Assembly (NCBI RefSeq): GCF_019793435.1
Contig: NZ_JAILYH010000015.1
Span: 124,001-188,000 of the forward strand
DNA length: 64,000 nt
DNA from: Rhizobium redzepovicii
GTDB lineage: Bacteria; Pseudomonadota; Alphaproteobacteria; Rhizobiales; Rhizobiaceae
Direction: 5' to 3'
The notes beneath the pieces are model-generated. The model was not told where the DNA came from, ran no database searches, and saw nothing but the letters and a program-made list of their open reading frames with translations. Positions 32,639-40,802 of the stretch are shown here, piece after piece (the stretch's first letter is position 1; each line of letters begins with the position of its first letter). A program made the translations under genes and the position numbers.

Positions 32639-34519
32639 TCAGGTCGCAGGCGAAGCCGGCAATGCTTCATGAATGTCTTCAGGAATGAAGCCGCCGGTCT
32701 GGCGTTTCCACAGACGGGCAAACAGGCCATCGCGTTCGACCAGTTCCTCCGGTCTGCCCTCCTCCACGATCCGCCCGTGATCGAGCACGACGATCCTGTC
32801 CATTCTGGCGATTGTGGACAGGCGGTGGGCGATGGCAATCACTGTTTTCCCCTCCATGACGAGGTTTAGCCTTTCCTGGATGGCGGCTTCGAATTCGCTG
32901 TCGAGCGCCGAGGTCGCTTCATCCAGCACCAGGATCGGCGCGTCCTTCAGCAGAACGCGGGCGATAGCAACACGCTGCCGCTGGCCGCCGGAAAGTTTGA
33001 TGCCGCGATCCCCGACGAAGGCGTCATAACCCTTGCGGCCCTCGCCGTCGGCAAGATCGGCAATGAAGGCATCGGCGCTTGCCATCTTCGCCACCTCTTC
33101 GATCTCGTCCCGCGTCGCCTCCGGCCGGCCGTAGCGGATATTGTCGCCGACCGACCGGTGCAGCAATGCGACGTCCTGCGCGATGACCCCGATGGCGCGG
33201 CGAAGGCTCGACTGCGTGACCGCTCGAATATCCTGCCCGTCGATCAGGATCGCGCCGTCGCCGATGTCGTAGAAGCGCAGGAGCAGATTTGCGAGCGTGG
33301 TCTTGCCGGCTCCGGAGAGACCGACCAGGCCCACCTTCTCGCCGGGCCGCACCGTCAGCGACAACGCATCGATGACCGGCTTGCCCGACTTGTAGGCGAA
33401 GTGGACTTTTTCGAAGCGGATCTCCCCGCGGCTGACCGTGAGACTCGACGCATCCGGCCGGTCGGTGATGGTCGGCGGCGTCGTCATGACCGGCATAGCG
33501 TCCTTGATCGTGCCGATCGCCTGGAAAATCTGCTGTCCCATCTGCAAGAAAGTAAAGGTGTGCCCGGACAGCCGGTGCAGGATATAGACCGCGCCCACGA
33601 ACTCGCCAACCGTGAGAAAGCCGTTGATGAGCCCGGAAAAGCCGATAGAAAGCATGGCGAGCCACAGCATCATGTTGAGCGCCACGACGATCAATTCCGA
33701 CGTGCGGTAGATGCGTTGCTCCCTGTGCTGCGTCTGCACGGATTTCTGGATGATTCGTCGGATAGCACCCGCTTCGCTGTCTTCAGCCGCAAACTGCTTG
33801 ATCATCTGCATGTTGGTGTAGAGATCGGTAATAGCACCGGCGACAAGGCTGCGCTGCTTGGCGGTGCGCCGCGAACGCTCAGTAAAGACCGGCGCCATCC
33901 TGGTGGCGAGCGCTACATTGAGCGCGATCCAGATGACGACCGGCAGGGCAAGCTGCCAAGACAAACTCACCAGCAAGAGCACCGAGCCGACCATCTGCAA
34001 CAGGAAGCGCGGAATGGCCTGGAAGGCGACAACGATCTGCTGCTGGACGGAAGACGCCACTTGTGACAGGCGCGAGGAGACCTGCCCGGCAAAAACATCG
34101 TGAAAGAAAGCGAGATCCTGCCGCTCCACCGCCTTGTGACCCTGCCACTGGATTGCGGCAGGCATACCGACACCGAGCGTATGCGAATTGAAAGTGTTGA
34201 GAAGAAACGAGGCGATTGGCATGGCTGGAAAAATCAGGAAGCCGAGGAAGGCAAGCAGCGGCCATTCACTGTTCAGGAAAGCAGGCGCGCCCTTTTGGGT
34301 CACACCGTCGACAATGACCGCAAGTCCCCAGACGATCGTGAGGTTGATTGCTTCGATTGCCATCGAGGAAAACGCCAAAGCGATGAGAACGCCTCGAAAC
34401 ATCGAAATGAAGTGCAGAAGGACGGCCACAGGCCCGTTAGAAGGAAGCGGTCGGTACGGAATGTCGAGCGGCCGGATCCAGGTTTCAAAGGGACGGTAGA
34501 TCGCATCGGAAATCGACAT
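32639..34519 (-). CDS. ABC transporter, fused permease and ATPase (exporter)
   Basis: A 626-residue half-transporter that should work as a homodimer. Six helices occupy about 1-340. The ATPase at about 370-600 has Walker A GLSGAGKT, Q-loop, signature LSGGQRQR and Walker B ILVLDEATSALD, followed by an H-loop in AIAHRLSTI. It belongs to the MsbA/LmrA-like class B exporters that move lipids, peptides or drugs. The N-terminus (SDAIYRPFETWIRPLDIPYR) is longer than usual before the first helix. It is convergent with lysE-like gene (39-base gap). The substrate is unknown. Confidence 0.95.
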   Translation of the reverse strand: MSISDAIYRPFETWIRPLDIPYRPLPSNGPVAVLLHFISMFRGVLIALAFSSMAIEAINLTIVWGLAVIVDGVTQKGAPAFLNSEWPLLAFLGFLIFPAMPIASFLLNTFNSHTLGVGMPAAIQWQGHKAVERQDLAFFHDVFAGQVSSRLSQVASSVQQQIVVAFQAIPRFLLQMVGSVLLLVSLSWQLALPVVIWIALNVALATRMAPVFTERSRRTAKQRSLVAGAITDLYTNMQMIKQFAAEDSEAGAIRRIIQKSVQTQHREQRIYRTSELIVVALNMMLWLAMLSIGFSGLINGFLTVGEFVGAVYILHRLSGHTFTFLQMGQQIFQAIGTIKDAMPVMTTPPTITDRPDASSLTVSRGEIRFEKVHFAYKSGKPVIDALSLTVRPGEKVGLVGLSGAGKTTLANLLLRFYDIGDGAILIDGQDIRAVTQSSLRRAIGVIAQDVALLHRSVGDNIRYGRPEATRDEIEEVAKMASADAFIADLADGEGRKGYDAFVGDRGIKLSGGQRQRVAIARVLLKDAPILVLDEATSALDSEFEAAIQERLNLVMEGKTVIAIAHRLSTIARMDRIVVLDHGRIVEEGRPEELVERDGLFARLWKRQTGGFIPEDIHEALPASPAT

Positions 34520-34729
34520 GGATCGCTCGGATCAAAAATTGGGAGGAAGCGTGGACTCGGCTACGCCAAGTCGCATGGGATCATCTTTCGGCCGCCATCT
34601 CAACTAGAAATTTCATAAATTAACCGAACGGGCTCGCGAGCGGAGGGAAGCGAGGCGCTTGAAAGCCCAATTGTGATCGTCTCGCGATTGGGGCAGGATG
34701 CCCGGAAGAAACAGCTGGATGGAACACTC

Positions 34730-35131
34730 ATGCTGACGGGCTCATGTCATTGCGGCAAGGCAAGCTGGACGCTCGAAGGCGATCCCGGCTCGATCACCGC
34801 CTGCAACTGCACCCTCTGCCGCCGTTACGGCACCCTCTGGGCCTATGATTACGAAGGAGAGCGTATCGCTCTCAGCGGAGAAACCGCCTCCTATACCCGC
34901 TCGGGCCGGGAGACGTCGTCTCTCGAAATCTTGTTCTGCCCATCCTGCGCCTGCGTCTTGAGCTGGCGCGGCCTGCGGCTTCAAAAGGATGGCCGCCGGC
35001 GCATGGCAGTCAACATGCGGCTTGCGCCGCCGGATCTCGTCGCCGATCTGCCCATCGATCATTTCGACGGCCTGGACACGTTCGAAGATCTTCCATCCAA
35101 AGGGCGCTGCGTGCGCGACCTCTGGTTCTGA
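34730..35131 (+). CDS. GFA family protein (zinc, glutathione-dependent formaldehyde-activating-like)
   Basis: A 133-residue GFA-fold protein with the zinc motifs GSCHCGKASW, CNCTLCRRYG and CPSCACVLSW in the right order. GFA enzymes speed the joining of formaldehyde and glutathione, but most family members have unknown roles. The ATG at 34730 has GGAAC 5 bases upstream and gives the typical start right before GSCHCG. A 210-base gap upstream, after the divergent ABC exporter, contains a moderately AT-rich promoter-like stretch and no other gene. Confidence 0.9.
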   Translation: MLTGSCHCGKASWTLEGDPGSITACNCTLCRRYGTLWAYDYEGERIALSGETASYTRSGRETSSLEILFCPSCACVLSWRGLRLQKDGRRRMAVNMRLAPPDLVADLPIDHFDGLDTFEDLPSKGRCVRDLWF

Positions 35132-35164
35132 CAGCGGGGCATCTATTGATTTCGCGCAGGCGCC

Positions 35165-35638
35165 TCAACCGCGCCGGGCCGCCTCGATCGCGGCGACATC
35201 GATTTTCCTCATCGTCATCATCGCGTCAAAAGCACGTTTTGCCTGACCACCGCCTGCCGCCAGCGCTTCGGAAAGGACACGCGGCGTGATCTGCCAGGAG
35301 ACACCCCATTTATCCTTGCACCAGCCGCACTCACTTTCCTGGCCGCCATTGCCGACGATGGCGTTCCAGTAGCGATCGGTTTCTTCCTGATCGTCGGTTG
35401 CGATCTGGAACGAGAAAGCCTCGCTGTGTTTAAACGTGGGACCCCCGTTCAGGCCGATGCAGGCAATACCCGCGACGGTGAATTCAACGACCAATACATC
35501 CCCCTGCTTGCCATCCGGATAATCTCCCGGTGCCCGAATGACGGCGCCGACGGCACTGTCGGGAAACGTCGCCGCATAAAAGCGGGCCGCCGTCTCGGCG
35601 TCTTTGTCGTACCATACGCAGATCGTGTTCTTTGCCAT
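35165..35638 (-). CDS. VOC family protein, PhnB-like
   Basis: A 157-residue VOC protein (glyoxalase/bleomycin resistance superfamily). Typical of the PhnB/3-demethylubiquinone methyltransferase-like group: the start TICVWYDKDAETAARFYAAT, then FPDSAVG, then GFSFQIATDDQEETDRYW near the middle, and GVSWQITPRVL towards the end. The metal ligand or substrate cannot be given. The ATG at 35638 is chosen as the family start. It lies 140 bases downstream of a second VOC gene on the same strand. Confidence 0.88.
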   Translation of the reverse strand: MAKNTICVWYDKDAETAARFYAATFPDSAVGAVIRAPGDYPDGKQGDVLVVEFTVAGIACIGLNGGPTFKHSEAFSFQIATDDQEETDRYWNAIVGNGGQESECGWCKDKWGVSWQITPRVLSEALAAGGGQAKRAFDAMMTMRKIDVAAIEAARRG

Positions 35639-35777
35639 TGCGCGGGTCCTTTCGCGTTTCGTTTCGAATTCCCTCGGTGAAATAAGAAGCAAACCGTGTT
35701 TCTCCAGCCCTTGCAGCTTATTTCCTCGGCGACAGCTGAGCGCTCCTAAATCGCCGAACCCTCGGGTCGCCATGCCA

Positions 35778-36227
35778 TCATTCAGGTTCGATTCGGGGGC
35801 TTTGCACTAAGGAAGATCGCGGTGGTTCCGACGGACGAGTTTCGGACGGGCCACCTTGACCCACCCGCCAAGGCGGGTCGACGCGGTTGGATCCGGCGAA
35901 ATAAAGGATGATGCGGTTACCGCCAGGGTCGAGCAGCTCCGCCTCGCGCCACAGCCAACTCTTGTCCTCGGGTCCGCTCACGAATTGCAGGCCGGCCTCG
36001 CTAAGGCGGCTGACCGTCTCGTCCAGGCTCTCACACTCGAAATACACTGTGGTTCCGCCACCGCCACTTTCGCCCTGATGCAGCGAGAAGGTGCTGTCCC
36101 CGTCCGGGCAGAGGAAGCGTGAATACCGTGGACGGGCATCAACGACGGGCCTCAGACCGAGGACGCTGTAGAAGCTCCAGCCCAGATCGAGGTCAGGCAT
36201 CGTAACGGTCACCTGATTCAGGCGCAT
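35778..36227 (-). CDS. VOC family protein (glyoxalase superfamily)
   Basis: A 149-residue VOC protein with the usual beta-alpha-beta-beta-beta pattern: VTVTMPDLDLGWSFYSVLGL at the start, FSLHQGESGGGGTTVYFECE, and the C-terminal ELLDPGGNRIILYFAG motif that commonly carries a metal-ligand glutamate. It could be a glyoxalase, a fosfomycin or bleomycin resistance protein or a dioxygenase, with no sequence clue to choose. The last 30 residues (WRVGQGGPSETRPSEPPR) are low-complexity and may be an added tail. Confidence 0.85.
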   Translation of the reverse strand: MRLNQVTVTMPDLDLGWSFYSVLGLRPVVDARPRYSRFLCPDGDSTFSLHQGESGGGGTTVYFECESLDETVSRLSEAGLQFVSGPEDKSWLWREAELLDPGGNRIILYFAGSNRVDPPWRVGQGGPSETRPSEPPRSSLVQSPRIEPE

Positions 36228-36282
36228 GATCTATCCTTCTCGACTGAGTTCTCCCAAAACTGCGCGGCGGTGCCATGGCCGC

Positions 36283-36338
36283 GACGTCCATAAAAACAAG
36301 AACCTGAAACCATCGCCTGAATCAAATTCTAAACGACA
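36283..36338 (+). repeat. Direct repeat copy 1, upstream of the small gene and dapB
   Basis: A unit of about 55 bases containing AAAAACAAGAACCTGAAA and CCTGAATCAAATTCTAA (36316-36332). Two further copies, in the same orientation, lie downstream of dapB at about 37577-37615 (TGAATCAAATTCTAA exact) and 37717-37775 (CCTGAATCAAACCCTA). The block between them holds a 71-residue gene and dapB. Confidence 0.6.
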
Positions 36339-36419
36339 CGCTTTTTGTGTCCTTGCCACAAAACTCGTGTCAGACTGCGTAAGCTGCGCATCGCCTGCGC
36401 GCCGATCGAAAGGCTGACC

Positions 36420-36635
36420 ATGCATAAATTCACCGTTGCCCTCACTCGGGAGATCGAGGCCGATACCGCCGAAGAGGCCGCCCTGCTCCTGTATCAGGAA
36501 CTTTCAAAAGGACCGCTCCCTGACTGCTACGCCGTCACCGACGAGACGAGCCTGACTATGGAGGTGAAGCTGGATCGAGAAAAGGCGGATGAATTCGCCA
36601 GCATCGATCACACCGCCGACCCCGGCAACTGGTAA
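36420..36635 (+). CDS. Small conserved hypothetical protein
   Basis: A 71-residue acidic protein with a strand-helix start (MHKFTVALTREIEADTAEEA) and an acidic C-terminus (REKADEFASIDHTADPGNW). An AAAGG ribosome binding site lies 7 bases upstream of the ATG. No family is recognised. It precedes the dapB paralogue by 142 bases, a gap filled by a strong hairpin. Confidence 0.65.
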   Translation: MHKFTVALTREIEADTAEEAALLLYQELSKGPLPDCYAVTDETSLTMEVKLDREKADEFASIDHTADPGNW

Positions 36636-36651
36636 GGACCCGCCGTTCACG

Positions 36652-36777
36652 GGGACGGCCGGAGGAGATCCCCACTTTGCGCCGGGAGCGGAAGTGCGGT
36701 AGGTGCAAATCCCCTTCTCCGGCGCGAACGCCGGATGACGACAGCCCTCCATCGGAATACCGCAGCAAGGAAAAACT
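36652..36777 (+). promoter_or_regulatory. Structured leader of the dapB-like gene, candidate cis-regulatory RNA
   Basis: A perfect 7-bp stem GCGCCGG / CCGGCGC (36679-36685 and 36719-36725), lengthened by a wobble and two A-T pairs, encloses a 33-base loop. The loop contains GGTGCAAATCC (36702-36712), a string reminiscent of the core of cobalamin riboswitches, but other parts of that fold are not seen. A Shine-Dalgarno stretch (AAGGA) follows right before the GTG start. This could be a riboswitch, an attenuator or a protein-binding leader. Confidence 0.4.
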
Positions 36778-37548
36778 GTGACCTCACCAATTAAAATAGC
36801 GGTCGCCGGCGCGAACGGTCGAATGGGTCGCGCCGTCCTGCCGCCGCTGGCGGCCGATCCGGCTTTTGCAGTCATTGGCGGCATCGGTCGCCCCGGCTCG
36901 ATCGGGGAAGGGCTGATCGACCGTTCGGACGCGATCGCGACCGCCGACGTGATCCTGGATTTTACCACGGGACGTGCCGCTGCCGAACTTGCCGGCTTGT
37001 GCGCCTCGGCCGGCGGACCGGCCCTGGTGATCGGGGCGACGGGTTTCGAACCGGACGAACTCGAGCGGATCATGGAGGCCGCCCGGACGATTCCCATTCT
37101 GCGCTCCGGCAATTTCTCCATCGGCCTGAACATGCTGCTCGGCCTCGTTGCCCAGGCCGCCCGCGCCCTTCCCGCGCAGGGCTGGGATATCGAAATCCTC
37201 GAAGCCCACCATAACAGGAAGATCGACGCGCCGTCCGGCACGGCGCTGATGCTCGGTGAAGCCGCCGCCGAGGGCCGCGGCGTCTCCCTCGCCTCCGTCG
37301 AGCGGCGCGGCCGCGACGGCATCACCGGCGAACGGCCGCCCGGCGAAATCGGCTTCGCCGTCCTGCGCGCCGGCGGGCTTGTCGGAGAACACAGCGTTCT
37401 GTTTGCCGCCGCCGAGGAAGTCGTGACACTTTCGCATTCGGCGCTCGACCGCGGCATGTTTGCCCGCGGCGCACTTGCCGCCGCCCGCTGGGTCGCGGGA
37501 CGCGCGCCCGGCGAATACAGCATGCAGGATGTCCTCAATCCGGCCTGA
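36778..37548 (+). CDS. dapB: 4-hydroxy-tetrahydrodipicolinate reductase
   Basis: DapB reduces the cyclic precursor in the diaminopimelate/lysine pathway. The NAD-binding loop VAGANGRMGRAV (residues 8-19), DFTTG, GNFSIGLNM, the catalytic EAHHNRKIDAPSGTA with the paired histidines and lysine, and a LVGEHSVLFAAAEE stretch are all present. At 256 residues it is slightly shorter than usual. The start is GTG with an AAGGA site 7 bases upstream. The sequence is divergent enough that it may be a second dapB copy. The block is bracketed by direct repeats, and its leader contains a strong hairpin. Confidence 0.93.
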   Translation: MTSPIKIAVAGANGRMGRAVLPPLAADPAFAVIGGIGRPGSIGEGLIDRSDAIATADVILDFTTGRAAAELAGLCASAGGPALVIGATGFEPDELERIMEAARTIPILRSGNFSIGLNMLLGLVAQAARALPAQGWDIEILEAHHNRKIDAPSGTALMLGEAAAEGRGVSLASVERRGRDGITGERPPGEIGFAVLRAGGLVGEHSVLFAAAEEVVTLSHSALDRGMFARGALAAARWVAGRAPGEYSMQDVLNPA

Positions 37549-37763
37549 GAAAGGGCGAAGAGACAGGGTTGACCAGAGGCTTGAAGCGCGTCGTTGAATC
37601 AAATTCTAAGCGCGTCCCTGGTTGTGCCCGGCCTCCAAGAGAGCCTCATCCTGAAGTGCCCCGTAGGGGCCTCGACGGACAAGGCGGGCGCTCCGGCAGC
37701 TGATGGACCTCAACGGAAATATGCATGAAAACAAAGACTTGAAGACATCCCCTGAATCAAACC
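37549..37763 (+). repeat. Repeat-filled gap after dapB
   Basis: No gene. It holds two copies of the direct repeat named at 36283 (about 37577-37615 and 37717-37775), with a palindromic rhizobial unit between them (about 37636-37690) centred on GTGCCCCGTAGGGGCCTC. The mixture suggests a recombination hot spot. Confidence 0.6.
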
Positions 37764-38696
37764 CTACGCCGATGCCCCTAGCCTATCGAGGATTGCCGAA
37801 GCGACGACGACTTCAGTTCCCCCAAGGCCGACCGAGCAAAACAACGTCGTCTCCCCGGACGATCCCCGCCCGGCAGCTGTCCCGGCAATGATGTTGGCAA
37901 GGTCGGCCATGCGATCTTCGTTGCCGGAGCCGGCGAGGAAAAAGGGCGAAGCGTAAGCCCGGCTTTGTTCGGGGGAATCCGTCGCGATCACGGCAGCGGC
38001 ATCCGCGATATCAAGACCGAGTTCGTATCCATGAAGCGTTTTCGGACCGACAGTGTTGACGTGCACGCCGGGCTTCAGATCACGCGCATGGATGACAGGC
38101 TTTTGGCTCGTCGTCGCGCAGATGACAATATCGGCGTCCTCAACGGCCTCAGTGACGCTTTCGACAGGCTCCACCTCCAGCCCGAGGGCGTGCTGCATCT
38201 CGCTTGCGAAGGCGGTGCGATTTTTCTCGTCGCGGCTATAGACGCGGGCGCGATCCAGTTTTCGAACGGCGGCGGCTGCGGCAAGCTGGGTTCGCGCTTG
38301 CGCTCCGCTGCCGATGATCCCGACGATCCTGGCGCCGGGCGCGCTGAGGTGGCGGACGGCGAGACCTCCAATGGCACCGGTCCTGAGGTTGCCGAGGCGC
38401 TCACCGAGAACAATGCCCTTGAGCCTGGCATCGTCGGCCGACCATACCGCGACGATCTGCGAATGCTCTGCCCCGTCGAATGTTTCGTACACGCGAAAAC
38501 CCGCAAGTGGTTTGTCGCCAAGCATGCCGCCGACGGTGAAGACGAGATCGCCTCGATCGGGAAAGGACACATGATGTCGGGGCGGAGAGACCAGCCGATT
38601 GTCGGCTCTCGCAAGAAAAGCGGTCTCGAGCGCATCGATGGCAACACGCATCAACGTATTGCCGGCCAGATCCTCGTCTTTCAGAATTTTCGTCAC
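37764..38696 (-). CDS. Ornithine cyclodeaminase / mu-crystallin family protein
   Basis: A 310-residue NAD-binding enzyme of the OCD family, which includes ornithine cyclodeaminase, alanine dehydrogenase and related imine reductases. The Rossmann motif GIIGSGAQARTQL, the substrate-binding stretch DLVFTVGGMLG, and the NTVGPKTLHGYELG and ICATTSQKPVI stretches are typical. GTG at 38696 was chosen with a GGGGG ribosome-binding stretch 6 bases upstream; an ATG 13 codons earlier is the alternative. The substrate is not determined. It faces dapB across a repeat-filled gap. Confidence 0.88.
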   Translation of the reverse strand: MTKILKDEDLAGNTLMRVAIDALETAFLARADNRLVSPPRHHVSFPDRGDLVFTVGGMLGDKPLAGFRVYETFDGAEHSQIVAVWSADDARLKGIVLGERLGNLRTGAIGGLAVRHLSAPGARIVGIIGSGAQARTQLAAAAAVRKLDRARVYSRDEKNRTAFASEMQHALGLEVEPVESVTEAVEDADIVICATTSQKPVIHARDLKPGVHVNTVGPKTLHGYELGLDIADAAAVIATDSPEQSRAYASPFFLAGSGNEDRMADLANIIAGTAAGRGSSGETTLFCSVGLGGTEVVVASAILDRLGASA

Positions 38697-38792
38697 GGCA
38701 AACCCCCAGCCTCTGCCGGCATCCTGCGACCCCAACCGTGCTTGAGGTCAATAGATCCGGTAAGGCAAATGCGCTGAAATTTCGCGTGAGGC

Positions 38793-39299
38793 CTAATCGA
38801 CCAGACGGCGAGCCATGATGACGTCGTCGATCTCCCTGCCCTCTTCCAGAACCCCGGCAGGGATCCTGCCGACCTCGGAGAAGCCCTGTCGATGATAGAA
38901 CCGGATCGCCGCCGCGTTCTCGGCGCTGACGAAGAGTTCCAGCTGCCGGATGCCGATTTGGCGCGCATGATCGACAACGACATCGAGAAGCCTCTCGGCA
39001 AGACCGGTGCCGCGCAGGCTCCTTCCGATGTAGACCATGATGATCGTCGCACGATGGGCCATCTTGCTCGACCGCTGGCGGATCAGGCCCATTATGCCGA
39101 CGGGCTCACCATCCTGAAACGCGATGAAGACCGGCTCGCTCAGGCGGTTGCGCCACTCATCGAGGGAAAGAGCCGCCCAGTCTTCATAGCGGCTGGCAAA
39201 GGAGGCGGGTTCGGTGCGAAGCGCTTCCAGACGAATGCGCCGGAAGGCCTCCACTTCGCCTGCCTGGATATGCCTGATCGTTACGCCGCTTGCATCCAT
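38793..39299 (-). CDS. GNAT family N-acetyltransferase
   Basis: A 168-residue GNAT enzyme with the acetyl-CoA loop as SLRGTGLAERLLDVVVDHAR (R-G-x-G-L-A) and the final FYHRQGFSEVG motif. The front half (TIRHIQAGEVEAFRRIRLEA) is typical of the RimI-like group. The ATG at 39299 has a GGGAGG site 7 bases upstream. Substrate unknown. It lies head-to-tail with the OCD gene, with a 96-base gap. Confidence 0.9.
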   Translation of the reverse strand: MDASGVTIRHIQAGEVEAFRRIRLEALRTEPASFASRYEDWAALSLDEWRNRLSEPVFIAFQDGEPVGIMGLIRQRSSKMAHRATIIMVYIGRSLRGTGLAERLLDVVVDHARQIGIRQLELFVSAENAAAIRFYHRQGFSEVGRIPAGVLEEGREIDDVIMARRLVD

Positions 39300-39409
39300 T
39301 CTGAGACCTCCCGAGATATCTCGGCTGTCGTCATGACAGTGTGCTCCAGCCGACGCAAGCGGAGACGATGACTCAAATCCGGCCCCCATTGCACCCGCCT
39401 AGCGCCAAA

Positions 39410-39600
39410 GCCTGGAAAAGCCTCAGCCCGAGAAGGCCCGCAAGGGGCCTCGAAGACAAGGCGGGTGCGCGGGCGGCGGAAGAATGCAGGGGTAAATGCT
39501 GGAGCCTGTCCTTCGAAACTCCGAGGGCGTCGGAAGAACCGCGCCCCAGACAGCCTTATTCTGAGAGGCCTCGAAGGACGAGGCAGGGCTCCGGCTGCAA
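39410..39600. repeat. Cluster of palindromic rhizobial repeats
   Basis: Three related units of about 45 bases: one near 39419-39470 (AAGGCCCGCAAGGGGCCTCG then AAGACAAGGCGGGTG), one near 39507-39550 in degenerate form, and one near 39553-39597 (TGAGAGGCCTCGAAGGACG then AGGCAGGGC). They belong to the same family as the units at 37636, 54362, 59491 and 59640. Confidence 0.6.
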
Positions 39601-39915
39601 TTACTGCGCCGGGGTTCCCACCCGGCCGCCTTTCCGGACGCCCGACGGATCGCCGTCCGTCGGCTGGTTCGTTGGCCGGAGGTCCCATTGATTGGACGGC
39701 CGGATGGCCGGTCGCTCGGTCGCCGGTTCGCGCGTCGACCGCACAACCAGATTATCCGGCTGATCGGTGGACCCCGCCGCCGATCCATCAGCTGACCACT
39801 CGGTCCTTTGATCGCTCGGCTTGTCCAGCTTGAAGGGTGCAGTCTGACGGACAATGACGAGAAGAACCATCCCGACCACCATGCAAATCAGCGTATAGAG
39901 AACGAAATACTTCAG
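39601..39915 (-). CDS. Small membrane protein with a Pro/Thr/Arg-rich tail
   Basis: One hydrophobic helix (KYFVLYTLICMVVGMVLLVI) is followed by a polar, disordered tail of about 75 residues (RTEWSADGSAAGSTDQPDN, then REPATERPAIRPSNQ). The natural start seems to be CTG at 39915, with GAGGG 8 bases upstream, giving 104 residues. The first in-frame ATG (39882) would cut the helix in half. Either CTG is used or the start has been lost. The repeated CGGT-like pattern in the DNA of the tail suggests simple-sequence growth. Confidence 0.4.
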   Translation of the reverse strand: MKYFVLYTLICMVVGMVLLVIVRQTAPFKLDKPSDQRTEWSADGSAAGSTDQPDNLVVRSTREPATERPAIRPSNQWDLRPTNQPTDGDPSGVRKGGRVGTPAQ

Positions 39916-40220
39916 TGCATATCCCTCGCTGATTGGCAGAGCGACCTTGACAGCGGCGCGAATGATATTTCCGCATCATTGAATGATACTTGAAAAAAGG
40001 CAATAGATTTTAGATGAAACCAGTAAAATTCAGAAATTGACCACGCAGAATAAGATAGTTATTGGCGATTCCCAGACAACATCTCCCGCACTGCTCGATT
40101 TATCTTGGCCATCCCGGTAAAGGCGAGACGCGCATGTCAACGTCGGCTGCCGCTCAATCCTCCCATCTCGCTTCCGGAATTCGCGGGGTGCAGTTCGTCA
40201 AAGATGCGTGTCGGCTGGCA
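39916..40220. other. AT-rich gene-free stretch
   Basis: About 300 bases without a supported gene, running to the end of the NTF2-like gene on the minus strand. It has a small palindrome TCATT-G-AATGA (39975-39985) and AT-rich DNA near 39990-40060 that could hold promoters. Nothing else is recognised. Confidence 0.35.
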
Positions 40221-40706
40221 TCACAATGCCTCAGCGCGCGCCAAAACACCTGCCTGTTCCAGACTGATACCCTTGGCGAGGGGATCGGCATGGCGGTGCG
40301 CCAACCGCCATTCTTCGTCCTCGCGGCGATAAACCAGGGTGACGCGCAACGGCCAGTCCTGCATCGGCAGACCGCCGACCTCCACCCGGCATCGTTCGAT
40401 AATGGCGAGGACAATCATGTCGGCTGATGCATAGGCCTGCACGACCTCCTGTTCGAAGGTGCCGTTCGCGAAGAAACGGCCGATCGCCTGCCAGCGCTCC
40501 TGCGTCAACTCTGCCTCATGCGTCGGCCGCCCGCCGAATGGCGACATCAGCGTGTAATCGGCCGCGTGCGGATTCAAGGCGCGGTATGCATCGATATCGC
40601 CGCGCATCAGCGCCGCATTCGCCTCTGCCGTGCGGCAGATGAGCTCCGCACAGGCCCCTTCGGCGATGGAACTCTCGGCCGGCATCGAACTGGATGGGAA
40701 TGACAT
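40221..40706 (-). CDS. NTF2-like (SnoaL/DUF4440) protein
   Basis: A 161-residue cone-shaped NTF2-like fold: a leading helix (ELICRTAEANAALMRGDIDAYRALNPHA split here), then DYTLMSPFGGRP, and strands ending in VTLVYRREDEEWRLAHRHADP. The function is usually ketosteroid-isomerase-like or unknown. The ATG at 40706 has AAGGAG 7 bases upstream. It is divergent from a LysR regulator across a 96-base gap with a dyad, so the regulator probably controls it. Confidence 0.85.
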   Translation of the reverse strand: MSFPSSSMPAESSIAEGACAELICRTAEANAALMRGDIDAYRALNPHAADYTLMSPFGGRPTHEAELTQERWQAIGRFFANGTFEQEVVQAYASADMIVLAIIERCRVEVGGLPMQDWPLRVTLVYRREDEEWRLAHRHADPLAKGISLEQAGVLARAEAL

Positions 40707-40774
40707 GACCTTGCTCCTTCGGCTATGCGGATGCCGTTTGCGCCCGCTACAGTGCAAATCCCACTTCAGCGGCA

Positions 40775-40798
40775 CTGAATCCAATGATATGATTTCAG
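40775..40798. promoter_or_regulatory. Candidate LysR binding site
   Basis: The dyad CTGAATC (40775-40781) / GATTTCAG (40791-40798) has 9 bases between its arms, with one unpaired T in the right arm. It ends 5 bases before the LysR start and lies in the promoter region shared with the NTF2-like gene. It has the ATC-N9-GAT pattern of many LysR boxes. Confidence 0.45.
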
Positions 40799-40802
40799 CG
40801 AT

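Noticed and set aside
36652..36777. Calling a cobalamin riboswitch outright
   Set aside because: Only one short string resembles the core; the remaining conserved parts were not found, so it is reported only as a candidate regulatory RNA.
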